NCBI GenBank assembly: GCA_004194705.1
Contig: SADC01001320.1
Span: 930,001 to 994,000 of the forward strand
Direction of reading: 5' to 3'
DNA length: 64,000 nt
DNA from: Ditylenchus dipsaci
Taxonomy: Eukaryota > Nematoda > Chromadorea > Rhabditida > Anguinidae
The position numbers were made by a program, and so were the translations under genes. Under the pieces are notes generated by a model. The model did no database searches. It was not told the DNA's origin and was given only the letters and a program-made list of their open reading frames with translations. How positions within the stretch are numbered: position 1 is the first letter of the stretch; every line of letters starts with the position of its first letter. Below are positions 41,241 through 52,300 of this stretch, in pieces.

Positions 41241-42357
41241 GGGTACAGTCCGTTTGACCGTCACCATTTGACCGTCAGCATAATTTGACCGTCACCATTT
41301 TGACCGTCACCAATTTGACCGTCAGGAATTTTGACCGTCGTTTATATTTGACCGTCACCATTTTGACCGTCAGCATAATTTGACCGTCACTATTTTGACC
41401 GTCAGCATAATTTGACCGTCACCATTTTGACCGTCAGCATAATTTGACCGTCACCATTTTGACCGTCAGCATAATTTGACCGTCGCCATTTTGACCGTCG
41501 TTAGCCAAATTTCTTTGAAGGACTGGTGTTTACTTAGTCTGGTTAAGGTGTTCAGCCTATTCAAGGGAGCAATGGAAGAAAACCACTTTACTCAATCGAT
41601 ATTTCCAATCAATACAGCGCTGTAATCGAAGAAAGACCGTGCCACAACAATCCAAGCGAGAGCAACAACAACAAGCTTCAGAAGCTCATTCAACCTCATC
41701 CATCCGTCTGGCACTTCTTCATAAAACTTCGTGAGGCTTACCGTGGTGATTATTTGCTACTCTACAACGTAACATTCAATGCACTTTATATCAGCTTGTT
41801 CTCACATCTCTTATATTTCCTTCAGGACTGGGTGAACGGTGTCACTAAACCAAGGAGGGTTGAAGATGTGAAGCGGGACGGACGAATATTGCTCCAAGTT
41901 AATCGGTGGTCGGATATCGATGCAAACAGACACAGTAAGAAAGAATGGTGTCAGGGAGTTGTGTTGGCGTTGAAAGATGTTTGAAATGTTGTTAAACGGT
42001 TCAATAAAGTTACGGTGTTAGTCAAGGTTTTATCGTCTTATTTAGTAATTGTTAGCCTGCGTTGCAAAAATTTGCATCAAGATGTGTGATTCTCGTTATC
42101 TGTTCAAAATTACTGACGGTCAAAATGGTGACGGTCAAAATAGTGACGGTCACATTCAAACGACGTCAAAATGGCGACGGTCAAATTATGCTGACGGTCA
42201 AAGTGGCAACGGTCAAATTTAAATGACGGTCAATTTAAACGACGGTCAAATATAAACGACGGTCAAAATTCCTGACGGTCAAATTGGTGACGGTCAAAAT
42301 GGTGACGGTCAAATTATGCTGACGGTTAAAATGGTGACGGTCAAACGGACTGTACCC
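41241..42357. mobile_element. Foldback element D: TTTGACCGTCACCA arrays around a MULE transposase remnant
   Basis: Ends GGGTACAGTCCGTTTGACCG, inverted, then about 14 units of TTTGACCGTCAGCATAA / TTTGACCGTCACCAT at the left (41250-41505) and a similar inverted array at the right (42110-42350). Flanked by GTATTTG at 41234-41240 and 42358-42364 (7 bp). It encloses the spliced coding remnant at 41556-41984 with its own AATAAA. This is the only array-type element here with a recognisable transposase piece. Confidence 0.85.
41556..41984 (+). pseudogene. C-terminal remnant of a MULE-type transposase, two exons
   Basis: Exon 41556-41768 (phase 0 both ends), a 57-bp intron ending TTCCTTCAG, then exon 41826-41984 to TGA; AATAAA at 42003. 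The protein reads GRKPLYSIDISNQYSAV, then NNPSESNNNKLQKLI, then HPSVWHFFIKLREA. This order (PLY/F..W/NQY, NNxxE..N.RLQ.L, HPSVWxFI) is the C-terminal region of MULE-family transposases, after the DDE core. The upstream exons with the catalytic residues and any zinc finger are absent, so it cannot be active. The left terminal array begins where they should be. Confidence 0.65.
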
Positions 42358-42864
42358 GTATTTGACCAAAATTTTATATTTTTGCATTAGGGGCAGGGGC
42401 AGATCAACATTTTGCTGTACTTTTAATGAAATTTTTTTTAAGGTTTTAGTCAAATTTTTATTTACGAAAGTCTAAGAAAAATACACATTTTATCGTTTTT
42501 AACTTAAAAACATTACAGAGAAGTCGTATGAAAACATGATTTACAAAATAGTATGAAATCCGACCTCTCTTATCCCCTCGCCTTAGTTAACAAGTACCTG
42601 AAGTTGTCTAGCATAAAATATATGTGTGACTGTATATATGTGACTGTGAAAAATTTTTGCTTAAAAAACATCAAGAAGATAAGTTTTTCAGGAGGATGAA
42701 ATAAGAACAATGCTTTTTCGCTGCTAAAGTTTTTAGATGCAGATAAAAGCTTTGCCCATATAATAAGTAGTAGGATTAAGAACACTGTGATTCAGTATTT
42801 TTGAATGAGTGCACAAAAGTGATATATATTTGCATAATTTATACTTACAGCTTATTAGTAAAGT

Positions 42865-43105
42865 GCAGGCATTTTCACGGGCCGTAATTTTGACGGCCAA
42901 AGTAAAAAAATTTTCCGCCCGGCTCAGAGCGGTCAATTTTTTGGGGCCTGGGCCGACCGGTATTAGTGTCCACTAAAACAAAAGTATATGTTTTTATGTA
43001 TTTCAAATTAGGAAACAAGAGCAGGATTTCCAATTATTGTTCATCATGAACTTTTTCCGGGCCGGTCTACCAGAGATTTTAACAATTACGGTATAGGCCA
43101 GCCCG
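42865..43105. repeat. GC-rich island with weak inverted ends
   Basis: GTGCAGGCATTTTCACGGGCCG at the left and GGCCAGCCCGTGCACATGCC at the right, with GGCC-rich segments between. Probably a decayed GC-rich transposon. Confidence 0.4.
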
Positions 43106-43181
43106 TGCACATGCCAAATCTCGACTAAATAACAAGCTTTATGATAATATTTTTTGGATCATAAGTAAAAAGTATGGTTAA

Positions 43182-43414
43182 AGGGGCATGATCGTGCCCG
43201 ATGGGGAGAAAAGGCGCGAACCAGCAGTTCTTTCCTTTCTTGATAAAGTTTTACATTCGTTCTCGTCTGGAATTTATAAGTTTTCTGTCTAGTTTTTAAA
43301 AGCAGTATAAGGTCATCTATATCAGATTTGACGCAGAACGAGTGAAAAACGGGACGATTCGAAAAAATTCGAAAAAAACTGCTGGTTCGCGCTTTAACGC
43401 ACGGGCATGCCCCT
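43182..43414. mobile_element. TTAA-type MITE abutting an alternative nuclear receptor exon
   Basis: AGGGGCATGATCGTGCCC / AGGGGCATGCCCGTGCG ends, TTAA at 43178-43181 and 43415-43418. Inner arms share GCGAACCAGCAGTT. The right-hand TTAA holds the stop codon of the exon at 43415-43519. Confidence 0.85.
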
Positions 43415-43519
43415 TTAAGTGAGTCGTAGACTTTTAAGTAGTTGTTCACAGGGCATTCCGTCCATCATATTGAACAACTCCGCTATATGAAAGTTCTCTC
43501 GCATCAGTCTGTACAGATG
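43415..43519 (-). CDS. Alternative last exon of the nuclear receptor
   Basis: After acceptor CTAATTTTTAG the frame (phase 0, as required by the donor at 46591) encodes 34 residues and TAA. The segment LMRENFHIAELFNMM is identical to the one in the exon at 46380-46481; the tails after it differ (here DGMPCEQLLKSLRLT). This segment is the activation-function helix 12 of the ligand-binding domain. The arrangement suggests a duplicated, mutually exclusive last exon. The stop codon coincides with the TTAA target of the adjacent MITE. Confidence 0.7.
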   Translation of the reverse strand, partial: HLYRLMRENFHIAELFNMMDGMPCEQLLKSLRLT

Positions 43520-44000
43520 CTAAAAATTAGACAAATAATCTTGATACTAGTCTCTTTTGTATCTAAAAATTTGCATCAACAGCCCTATCGAATCTAGGTC
43601 AAAAGTTTGTGTGTGTGTGAGTGTTAGTACTAAAAAGCCTGCTAGAAGCGAAAGTCGTATGCAAAATGACGGATTTTTTTGAGATATCAAGTTTTTCATT
43701 ATTTTCTCTTTGTTAAACAAATTGGTACTATTTGCTGTTAAATTGTTTGCATGTAACAAACTTTTGTACAAAAAAGGATAAAAAATTGCAAAAAATGTTG
43801 ACTTACAAATAAAAAATCCTCAAAAAATCCGACATTTTGCAGTTTGAAAAAGCATTAAGAAAATCGGTGAGCTAACATTTTTGGGTGTCAGCTATGAAAG
43901 GAAAACCAATAAGCTAACGGTTTACTTCAAGCCGGAGTTCTTCAGACCTTTACGCAGCATTTGATAACTCATCCGTGGGCTGGTATTTTTATGCACTTAA

Positions 44001-44233
44001 AGGACCATGGTTTTTGCGCGCAGCGGTTGTGTCCCGCCAATTCAAATTTTTTCATGATCATTGAACTTCTGTACGGTCTTTTCAACCAGGTTTCTAACAA
44101 AACAAGGCATAGAATTTTATTTCAGGTATAGTTTTGTTAGAAACCAAGCTGAAAAATCAGTACAGAAGTTTAACGATTAGGAAAAAATTTGAATTGGCGG
44201 GGGACAATCGCTGCGCGCAAAAATCTTGGTCCT
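44001..44233. mobile_element. TTAA-type MITE, AGGACCATGG ends
   Basis: AGGACCATGGTTTTTGCGCGC / AGGACCAAGATTTTTGCGCGC inverted ends, TTAA at 43997-44000 and 44234-44237. Palindromic throughout (AATTGAACTTCTGTACGG arms). Confidence 0.9.
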
Positions 44234-44418
44234 TTAAAAACATGTATGAAATCTTGTTTTTGCCATTTTAGGCCATTTTTAAAGGAAAAAAGGAATTTTC
44301 AAATTTCGCCTGACCCAAGGTAGGATTTTAATGCACTTTTCAGCGAGAAATCGTTAAAAAAATTGCGTCGCCAACCAGTTTAAAATAAAAAAGTTATGGT
44401 CTTTTTTCGAGTGCATAT

Positions 44419-45285
44419 TAGAGCTGACGATTTGGCCTTTTGCGATTATGCGATTGCGATTATTTTGGTCTTAACCCGATGCGATTGCCGTATTTGAACA
44501 AATCAAATGCGATTAATCGCAACTATTATCGCGAAAAAAATTGAGGTGCGATTAGTCGCGCGATTATGCGATTATTTTCACTTCTAGCTCCTACAAACCA
44601 AAAATTTAAACACTTTACACAAAAAAAAAATTTTTTTGGTGTTGCTACACAGAATTTCGGAGTTCCGACACACAAAATAACATGGGTTGAATTTTCCTCT
44701 TTTTAGTTTTCATTGTGAATTATTTTTAATTTTTCAATTATTTCAAAATTAAATTCAACAACTATCATGGAGCAAGTTTTTAGCTATCTGATGCAACTTA
44801 TAACAAGACTCTTATAACTTACGTGTACTTCTCTTTAGCAAACCCTAAAAAACCATCTTTCAAGTGCTTCAGAATCCCACCCTGGTGGGATTCTGAGCGA
44901 TATAAGTTATTTACTAACTAAAAAAATTAATACAAAAATACAAACTAAATGTCAGAAAAGAGTATTTTTACGGTAAGAAAAAAGTATTTGCGGCGATGAA
45001 AGAGTATTTTGCGGGAACATCACATTAGTGTGAAAATTTTTTGCGGTGATTTCCAAGTGTTTTGCGGTGAGAAAAAAGTAACATCCATAACTAAAATTAA
45101 TTTTGCTGGTAAAATTTTTCAATATGGCAAAATTTGCGATTAATCGTGCAATTTCTCAAATTGCAATTGCGATTTGCGATTATTTCAAAGCATGCATGCG
45201 ATTATGCGATGCGATTATTTTTTGTCAAATTTGGTGCGATTTGCGATTAATCGCAGGTGCGATTAATCGATCGTCGTCAGCTCTA
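44419..45285. mobile_element. 867-bp hAT-like element with GCGATTATGCGAT arrays
   Basis: Ends TAGAGCTGACGA, inverted; 8-bp flanks GTGCATAT and GGGCATAT (one mismatch). Both subterminal regions repeat GCGATTATGCGATTGCGATT units in opposite orientation. The centre (about 44590-45090) is unpaired and shows no gene. Confidence 0.85.
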
Positions 45286-45579
45286 GGGCATATTTGCATA
45301 TTTTTATTTTGGCGGCAATGCAAAAATATGCAAATATGCTTTCGAAAAAGGCCATAACTTTTTTTTTTTAATCTGGTTGATGACGCAGTTTTTCAACGAT
45401 TTCTCGTTGAAAAGTGCCTAAAAATCCTGCCGTACATCACCGAAAATTTGAAATTAACTTTTTACTTCAAAAATGGCCTAAAATAGCAAAAACAATGTTT
45501 CGTGCATAAAAATCCCAGCCTTAGTCATTAGACAGATTAGAAACAAGGCTATAAGCTCGCAAAAAAATAAAAGAAATTA

Positions 45580-46010
45580 CAGTCGAACCTCGATTTAACG
45601 ACCCCCACCTCAAGTTCGTTCCCACCTAAGGTCCGACACTTTTTTAACCCTATTTTCAAAATATTTTATCGATTCTTTTTTGATAGTCTGGTCGCAAATA
45701 TCGTAAAGATTCTAATTTCGCCGATCATTTTTCAGAAATCTAGAGTTTTCGCTATTAAAAAATCAAAAACCTTGATTTAACGACCCTCTAATTTTCAAAA
45801 GGGGGGGGTCGTTAAATCGAGGTTTTGATTTTTTAAAGGCGAAAACTTCAGGTTTTTAAAAAACGATCGGCAAAATCGGAATCCTTACGATATTTGCGAC
45901 CAGACTGTCAAAACAGAATCGATAAATTATTTCAAAAATGGGTTAAAAAAGTGTCGGACCCTAGGTGGGAACGAACTTGAGGTGCGGGTTGTTAAATCCA
46001 GGTTTGACTG
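45580..46010. mobile_element. TA-flanked palindrome, CAGTCGAACCTCG family
   Basis: 431 bp; ends CAGTCGAACCTCGATTTAAC / CAGTCAAACCTGGATTTAAC, TA on both sides. Same inner blocks as 10163-10590 (GTCCGACACTTTTTT, GGAATCCTTACGATATT), more diverged between arms. Confidence 0.85.
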
Positions 46011-46379
46011 TACGCCGAAGTTGCAAAAAAGCTAACCTCAAATTCACCGTTGAATACAGTGAAGCTTAGATATTTCAGCATCCTTTTTTGAAAAACCAAG
46101 ATGACGGATCTTTATAAAAATCAAAATTTTTTCATTTTTTCAGATTGAAGAAAGCTGGCGAAAAAACCTTAGTGTTGGGTATCAGAGTATCGGAGGGATC
46201 CCGACCGAATTGTGATTACGGCGCGTCAAAAAACCGGAATCCGGTCGCTCATCAGCGCGAACGAACCTGAAGGGATGTCAAATTATCGAGGGTCGACTGT
46301 GGCTACACTTTGTAACCTTTTAGTGAAAGGAATTTAAAAAAGGGACATACCAGCGCATAAAGCTAGCTAGCTCTATTAG

Positions 46380-49300
46380 CTAGCTACAGCTGGTTATTGC
46401 CTTGCAACAACTGCTGTCCAGGGTCATCATATTGAATAACTCAGCGATATGGAAGTTCTCTCTCATTAGCTTCACTGAATTCTGCAAATAGATACTACTA
46501 CTAATAATAATTTAGGGAGACCACTGGTTAGTGCACACACACAATATGTTTAGAATTTTAGGTGCTATCAGATGCAACTGGACTACTCACCTCTAGTTTG
46601 GGCATCAGGAAAAACAAGTTGGCCGTTTTGATCGTTATCTCCGCTTCCACAAGGCCCAAACTACGATAGTAGGTGTGTAGGTCTATGAGTATGTTGTCTC
46701 TAGTCCGCAACACCACTTGCATGGTTTCCACAGGAAGATTGACTGCTGAAAATAAGAAAAATTTTAAAAACTCTCATAATACTATAAATGCTAACATCTT
46801 GTGATAAAATTAAAAGATGGCGGATCAAAGGGTCAAAATGCGTCGGATAAAAATCACAGCGGTGATCAGCGCCGCTCGTGCAAATATGGTCAAGACCAGT
46901 TTGCTGTGTCCAAAATATGCAATGGTTCCCCTGTTGTTTTTCTAGCACTATTTTCAGAACATAACTTAAAAAAAGATTTTACGTTGATTGAGGTTATAAT
47001 ATCCAGATGATAGTAACCATAATCGGAGCCCAAGCACTCCCCCAAATCTGAGCCCCAGCCATGGTTGTCAAAATATTATTTTTTATCACATTTAGGGGCA
47101 CATAAGAATTTCGCACAAATTTCATGAATCCTCCTGCTCTTTTCCTCTTCTCCTATTCATACTTCGGTTTTTAAATTAGAATATGCGTTTAAAATATTTA
47201 GATGAAAAGATACCGTATTTCCTGTAATAAACGCCCCTCCCCCCCGTTCAAAATCGTGTTCTTGGCATTGTGTTTTGACCTACTTTTTGAATACTTCTCT
47301 TAGGCAAATTACCCCTCATTTTGTAGCCAGTGAGATGAGCTACAAAATGAGGGGTAATTTGCTTGAGAGAAGTAATCAAAAAGTGGGTCAAAAACACAAC
47401 GCCAAGAACACGATTTTGAACGAGGGGGGGGCGTTTATTACAAGAAATACGGTAAGTTAATTTTATTTACACTGGTGTGTATGAATATTAGATCAGTCAG
47501 TAGAGTGTATGAAAAAACAATTCATGAAAACAAAACAAAAAAAACTTAGAAAGGTCACAATATGACCCAAAAAGTAACATTTTCTAACCTCACCAGTCAT
47601 TTTGCCTTAATCCTGCAATGCAAAATGACAATTTGCGGTCAATTTTTTTTTGTCAAAAAATTTAAAAAAATTGGGATTAGATTAAAGTTAACCCCATAAT
47701 CACTTTAACCACCTTAAAAACCTAGGGGAACAAAGCATATTTCAAACACAGCAGCCGCATTAGAACCCTATCATGCTTTAGCAGTGTTTTTGACTTTCTC
47801 TTTGAAGACTGCCCTCTGGCAAGTTCTTAATCAAAATTCAGCGCACCTCATTCGCTACAATTTGAAGAGTGACATGCCCGAGAGCAGTTTTCAGAAAATG
47901 GGTCAGACTCTTAATGACAAGAACACGATTTTGAACGGGAGGGGTGGAGGTGTCGCTCTATTAGAGATGACAGATAATTGATTATTGATGACATATGACA
48001 AAAATCTAACTATCTTTCCAGATGAACATGCCGAACAAACACATCAGTTCTACTTCTGTTATACTTATATTGCGCATGTGCTGGACTACCACATTCACAA
48101 CATACTCCATTGCACTCTCGAAAATCCTGGAAAAAAGATAGTAAAAAGACAACAATATTTATTGCAAAGTCAAAAAAATGCCACATACTTGGCTACCTGG
48201 AAGGGATCGCCTTTGACTAAGGTGTTATTCTCGTAGAATTTCTCCAACTCACTCAGCCTGATATACCCGCCGTCCGGCATCAACAAGCGGTCGTCATTAG
48301 CACCAAACATCTTGTAGGTTCGAAAAGCTCTTTCAGTGTTTGAGAACAGGCAGTAGAATGAGTCAAACAGCAGGTTCTGAAGGCATGCAAATGAGTTTTT
48401 GAGTCACAAACTTGAAATTTTTACGGAATCTTCATTTTTTGAGCTTCATTTTTTGTATTTTTGAAAAATTTGAATTTAAATAGTTTTTGTGTCGAGAAGA
48501 ATTTGAAATTTGATAGTGAGTGGCGAATCAAAAAGCAGTTTCTAAAGTAAATCGGCCATGCTGAACACGAATCCGGTGTCAGAAGTTAAGGTTTCCTTGT
48601 CAAGGTTTCCAAACCACAGTTTCATGCAAAGATGATTTTTAGAATTTACTTTTGACAGTTTGCTTAACAATCCAAAAGCCTTGTTTTGTTTCAAAGCACT
48701 ATCTGGTGCAGTTTTTCCTGCTCTGCCGAATAGTATCCACCATTCACTAAAAACGGCGTTTCCACGCTTTTTTGTGCATACTTTTTGTATGAACAACGTT
48801 TTAGAAAATAAAATTATTTTTTCAAGGTAAAACTTTTTCATTCGATTGTCGTAAATATCTCAACGATATGTCATTAGAAAGCTCGTGATCTGCGCTTTCT
48901 TCTGCACATGAAATTGGTTTCATCTGTTATATAAAATTTGCATGGTCTATCTCTTTAAAGTTGCGTAGATAAAAATCGTGACTTGATTGGTACACAAGAG
49001 CAGCGAACACCATATAGTAACTTTTTTTCAATTTTTTTTCACCATCGTGTTCAGCATGAAATTCTGCACAAGAATGTACCTTCAGGACATACGGCCTTTC
49101 CCGTGTTAAAATTTGGAAATGCCTGAACCCAATAAAAAATTTCAGTCGGTGTAATCTTGTGGCTAAAAAACAGGCATGGATTGATCCCGAAATTAAATTT
49201 TAGGTTGCAATGAGATTGCGGTAAAAGCCCCTCTTGTTGTTAGTGAAAAAATTAAAAAGTATCCAGATTTCAGAGCCTTCAAAGTTTTGGCAATGGAAGA

Positions 49301-52300
49301 TAGTACGGATCCCTATGCTTAAAGCAGTTGGTTAAAAAAAGTGCCTCGGCTTTTTTTGGGTTGTGCTTAAATATAGGGTAACTCGGTATGAGTTAGAACG
49401 AACTCGAAATCATTTTTCGAACAACCTGTGCTTGAATTTAACAAAAAAAACGACAAGGCTAATCAAGGCACATTTTTTCAAACGCTTCAAACTTTAATTG
49501 CAAATAGAACTTAAAAGTCTACAGATTTTAGAGCCTTCAAAATTTTATAAAGGGTAGAAGCTTTCGACTAGAAAGCTGCAATGGTGTCAGGGCGTTAATA
49601 TATATTATACCTTGTCTGCAGCAGGTAGTGTATTGAAGGGTATAAAAAACTTTTGAACTGTGTCCATTATCAAACTGGCTTCAATCTTGCAGATCTGCTT
49701 GCTGGTTCCAAAATTGCTTTGGGGAATCTCCTGCAATAGGTCTCTTTACATTGAAAACACCAGCAATATTTTAGGTCAGTGTGTTCAGGTGGTCTTTGCC
49801 AAGTAAGACTTTTACTTACATCGCTTTGTCGAAATCTGGGCAGACCCTCAATTAATGTGTAGCTGGCCTTTCTTAGGGACAAAAAGTGCTGATATCCCTC
49901 CAACATCCTGGACAAATACTTCATCTCCGGTAGGAAGACGGCGAGCTAGAGCCAGAATCGTTGAGCAATGCTGTGAATGCACTGCCTGACACCATATTTT
50001 GGCTACCCACCTGCTGAAATTTTTGTAAGAAAAAATGTAGCAAATCGGCTTTTTAACTGTACACGGGGTGTCAAAATTCAAAAACATAATCAGTAGAGAA
50101 ATTTTGCGCGAAATGCGAAATTGAAAAAAGCAGCAATTTCAATGGATTTTTTCTTTTGGTTTGTATTACTGAATTATGTCCATTCCGTTTGTGTTTTTGT
50201 ATTTATCTTAAACTGGTGAGATTCGCTGTTTTTCGGGCTTTCTATCGAGCCATCACTTGCAAACAAAAGATAGCGAATTTGGTTGCCACAAATTTATTTT
50301 ATGAAAAGATCACTGAAAAAATTCACTGAGTTGTGTGCTAAAACTACACTGAGCTTCTGTTTTTTGATACAAACGCAAAAAACAAAATCGTTAGCGTAAT
50401 AGCCCGTTAATTTTGGCGTATGTATGTGCAATATCGCTCCAATTGATACGAAATTTTAACTTTTTATACGGCGCGATCTCGAAAATTAGTATTTTCCAGT
50501 CAAAAACCATGGTTTTTTGGCTTAAAATAGTTATAACTACGGAAAATTCTGGAATTTCGAAAATCCCTCTGAGGATCTTGTAGTAGAGATTGCGGGCTTC
50601 ATTTTGGTATATAGAAAGTTGAAAAAAGTCCGTGGTTTTGAGATTTTTGACCATGGAAAAATTTTGACTATATTTTTCTTGTATTAAGGTATATCGATAT
50701 GGTGCTCAAAGTGTTCAAGTGGATCAGTGAACTCCAGTGATAATACAACTGCAACAATGCCTGGCCGAGCAAACAAACAAATACCAGATTCTTGAAAGGC
50801 GAATAATCAAACCAGATAGGAGGAAAGAGATAGTAGGTCTTTCACCCGATTTTCTTAGCCACCTTTTCTATTCAGATTACAAGAAAGCCATTGCCCAAAT
50901 GTGGTAGGACAGCGTCTTTGTCTAAGTTGGACCAGATTGCGCTACATTTTCTGGACAAAGCTGGTAATCCTCCAACAAGATCAGAATTTGACAAATCTGT
51001 GAAGATGTTGGAATATCGCTTGTGTATGAAATCAGCACCTAAGCCTCCTCCTTTCGTTGTCTCTAAGCTTTCACCAATTGATGATCTTAAGCTGCTAGGA
51101 AGTCGACTAAGCTGGAGACAGAGATGTGCATTGAAAACTGATCTGATCAAGGTAGGATACATTCCAGAAACCATTCAAAAAAGCTTATAATTATAGCTTG
51201 GTAAAGATATCTTCGCTTCGAACAAAAAAGTGCGTGACTTAGTGAAGCAATTCGGCAATTAGCTGCAAATCATCTCTTCCGTCGTCGGGGGAAGTGTTTT
51301 ATATGGTTGGCCAACATAAAATTTATTTTGAGGAACGGCTTCATCGTTTGAATGAGTCAAGCAACCTTGAGTTTGGTGGTGGCTACAACGAAAAGCTGTT
51401 TTTGTTCTTTCTGGGAGACAAAGGAGGTGGCACAACTAAGTGTGCTATTGGAATAGGAAATGTAAGGCTACCAAATTCGGCAAATTCTCTTCTTCTAGTT
51501 GGACTCTCTGATGATGAAGACACCCATTCCTCACTTTCTCATCTTCACGAAATGTTCAGCCAGATTTCTTTCAGCACAATAAAAGTAGGTCTTCAAGTTA
51601 GAGAAATTGTTTGGTAAGTTGTACCTTGTATCAATTCAACCGTAATACCTAATTTAAAGGTTTTCAACTGGAGACATCAAATTTCTTTGTGCAGTCTATG
51701 GTCATCTTGGTGCGTCGTCGTCTCATCCTTGCCTTCTCTGCGAATCGCCCAAAGAAGACTTTAAAGTAGGAAACCCTTTTGCAAAACGATCTCTGGAATC
51801 TCTGCGTCAAAACTTTGCTACGTTCCAAGCTAATTCTCAATCTCAGACAAGCTTTTCGAAAAAAAATATTGTTGTTAATTTGTGTTACGAAGAATAAACT
51901 GTTATGTTTCGGCCTATATTAGTTCTTAAATTTTGAGAATATCCGTCCTATTGGTGAAAAGAAAAAAGCTCAATATTTTCATAGCAAAATTTTTAAATTG
52001 CCTTTTGAAAATTCTTGGCGTTTTGTTTGAACTATTCTGATTACGTTTTTGAATTTTGACACCCCGTGTGTAGAATGTGGCAAAATAGTTTTTTTATTAC
52101 CGCATATCCTGGAGTTGTTGAATGCGAAATTTTTCCGGAAAACTGGGTAATACTGAATTCTAGTATCAAATTTGGGTGGTCATCTATTTAGGTGGCCAAT
52201 ATAGGTGACCATAGATTATTTTCCCGAAAAAACTTAAGTTTTCATTTTGGCCTATTTAGCACATCCCTCCAAAAAAGTCAAAAAATTACTATATTAGCAA

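Larger units (their letters stand above)
43977..45520. mobile_element. Large palindrome split by two later insertions
   Basis: Outer arms GGCTGGTATTTTTATGCAC / GGCTGGGATTTTTATGCAC. Further in, both arms share TTTTGCCATTTTAGGCC, TGCACTTTTCAGCGAGAAATCG-type and AGTTATGG blocks. The left arm is cut by a TTAA MITE (44001-44233) right after TGCAC, and the centre by the hAT-like element 44419-45285. Confidence 0.75.

Noticed and set aside
41250..41505. CRISPR-like regular array (TTTGACCGTC units)
   Set aside because: Units are 15-17 bp with no unique spacers, are mirrored at the other end of an element, and the DNA is eukaryotic.
48542..48841. 99-codon minus ORF in a receptor intron
   Set aside because: No nuclear receptor similarity; the flanking LBD exons splice past it in phase.
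50391..50654. 87-codon minus ORF inside the 2-kb transposon
   Set aside because: No motif; opposite strand to the recognisable coding remnant.
50872..51174. 100-codon minus ORF
   Set aside because: Antisense shadow of the plus-strand remnant with the same composition.
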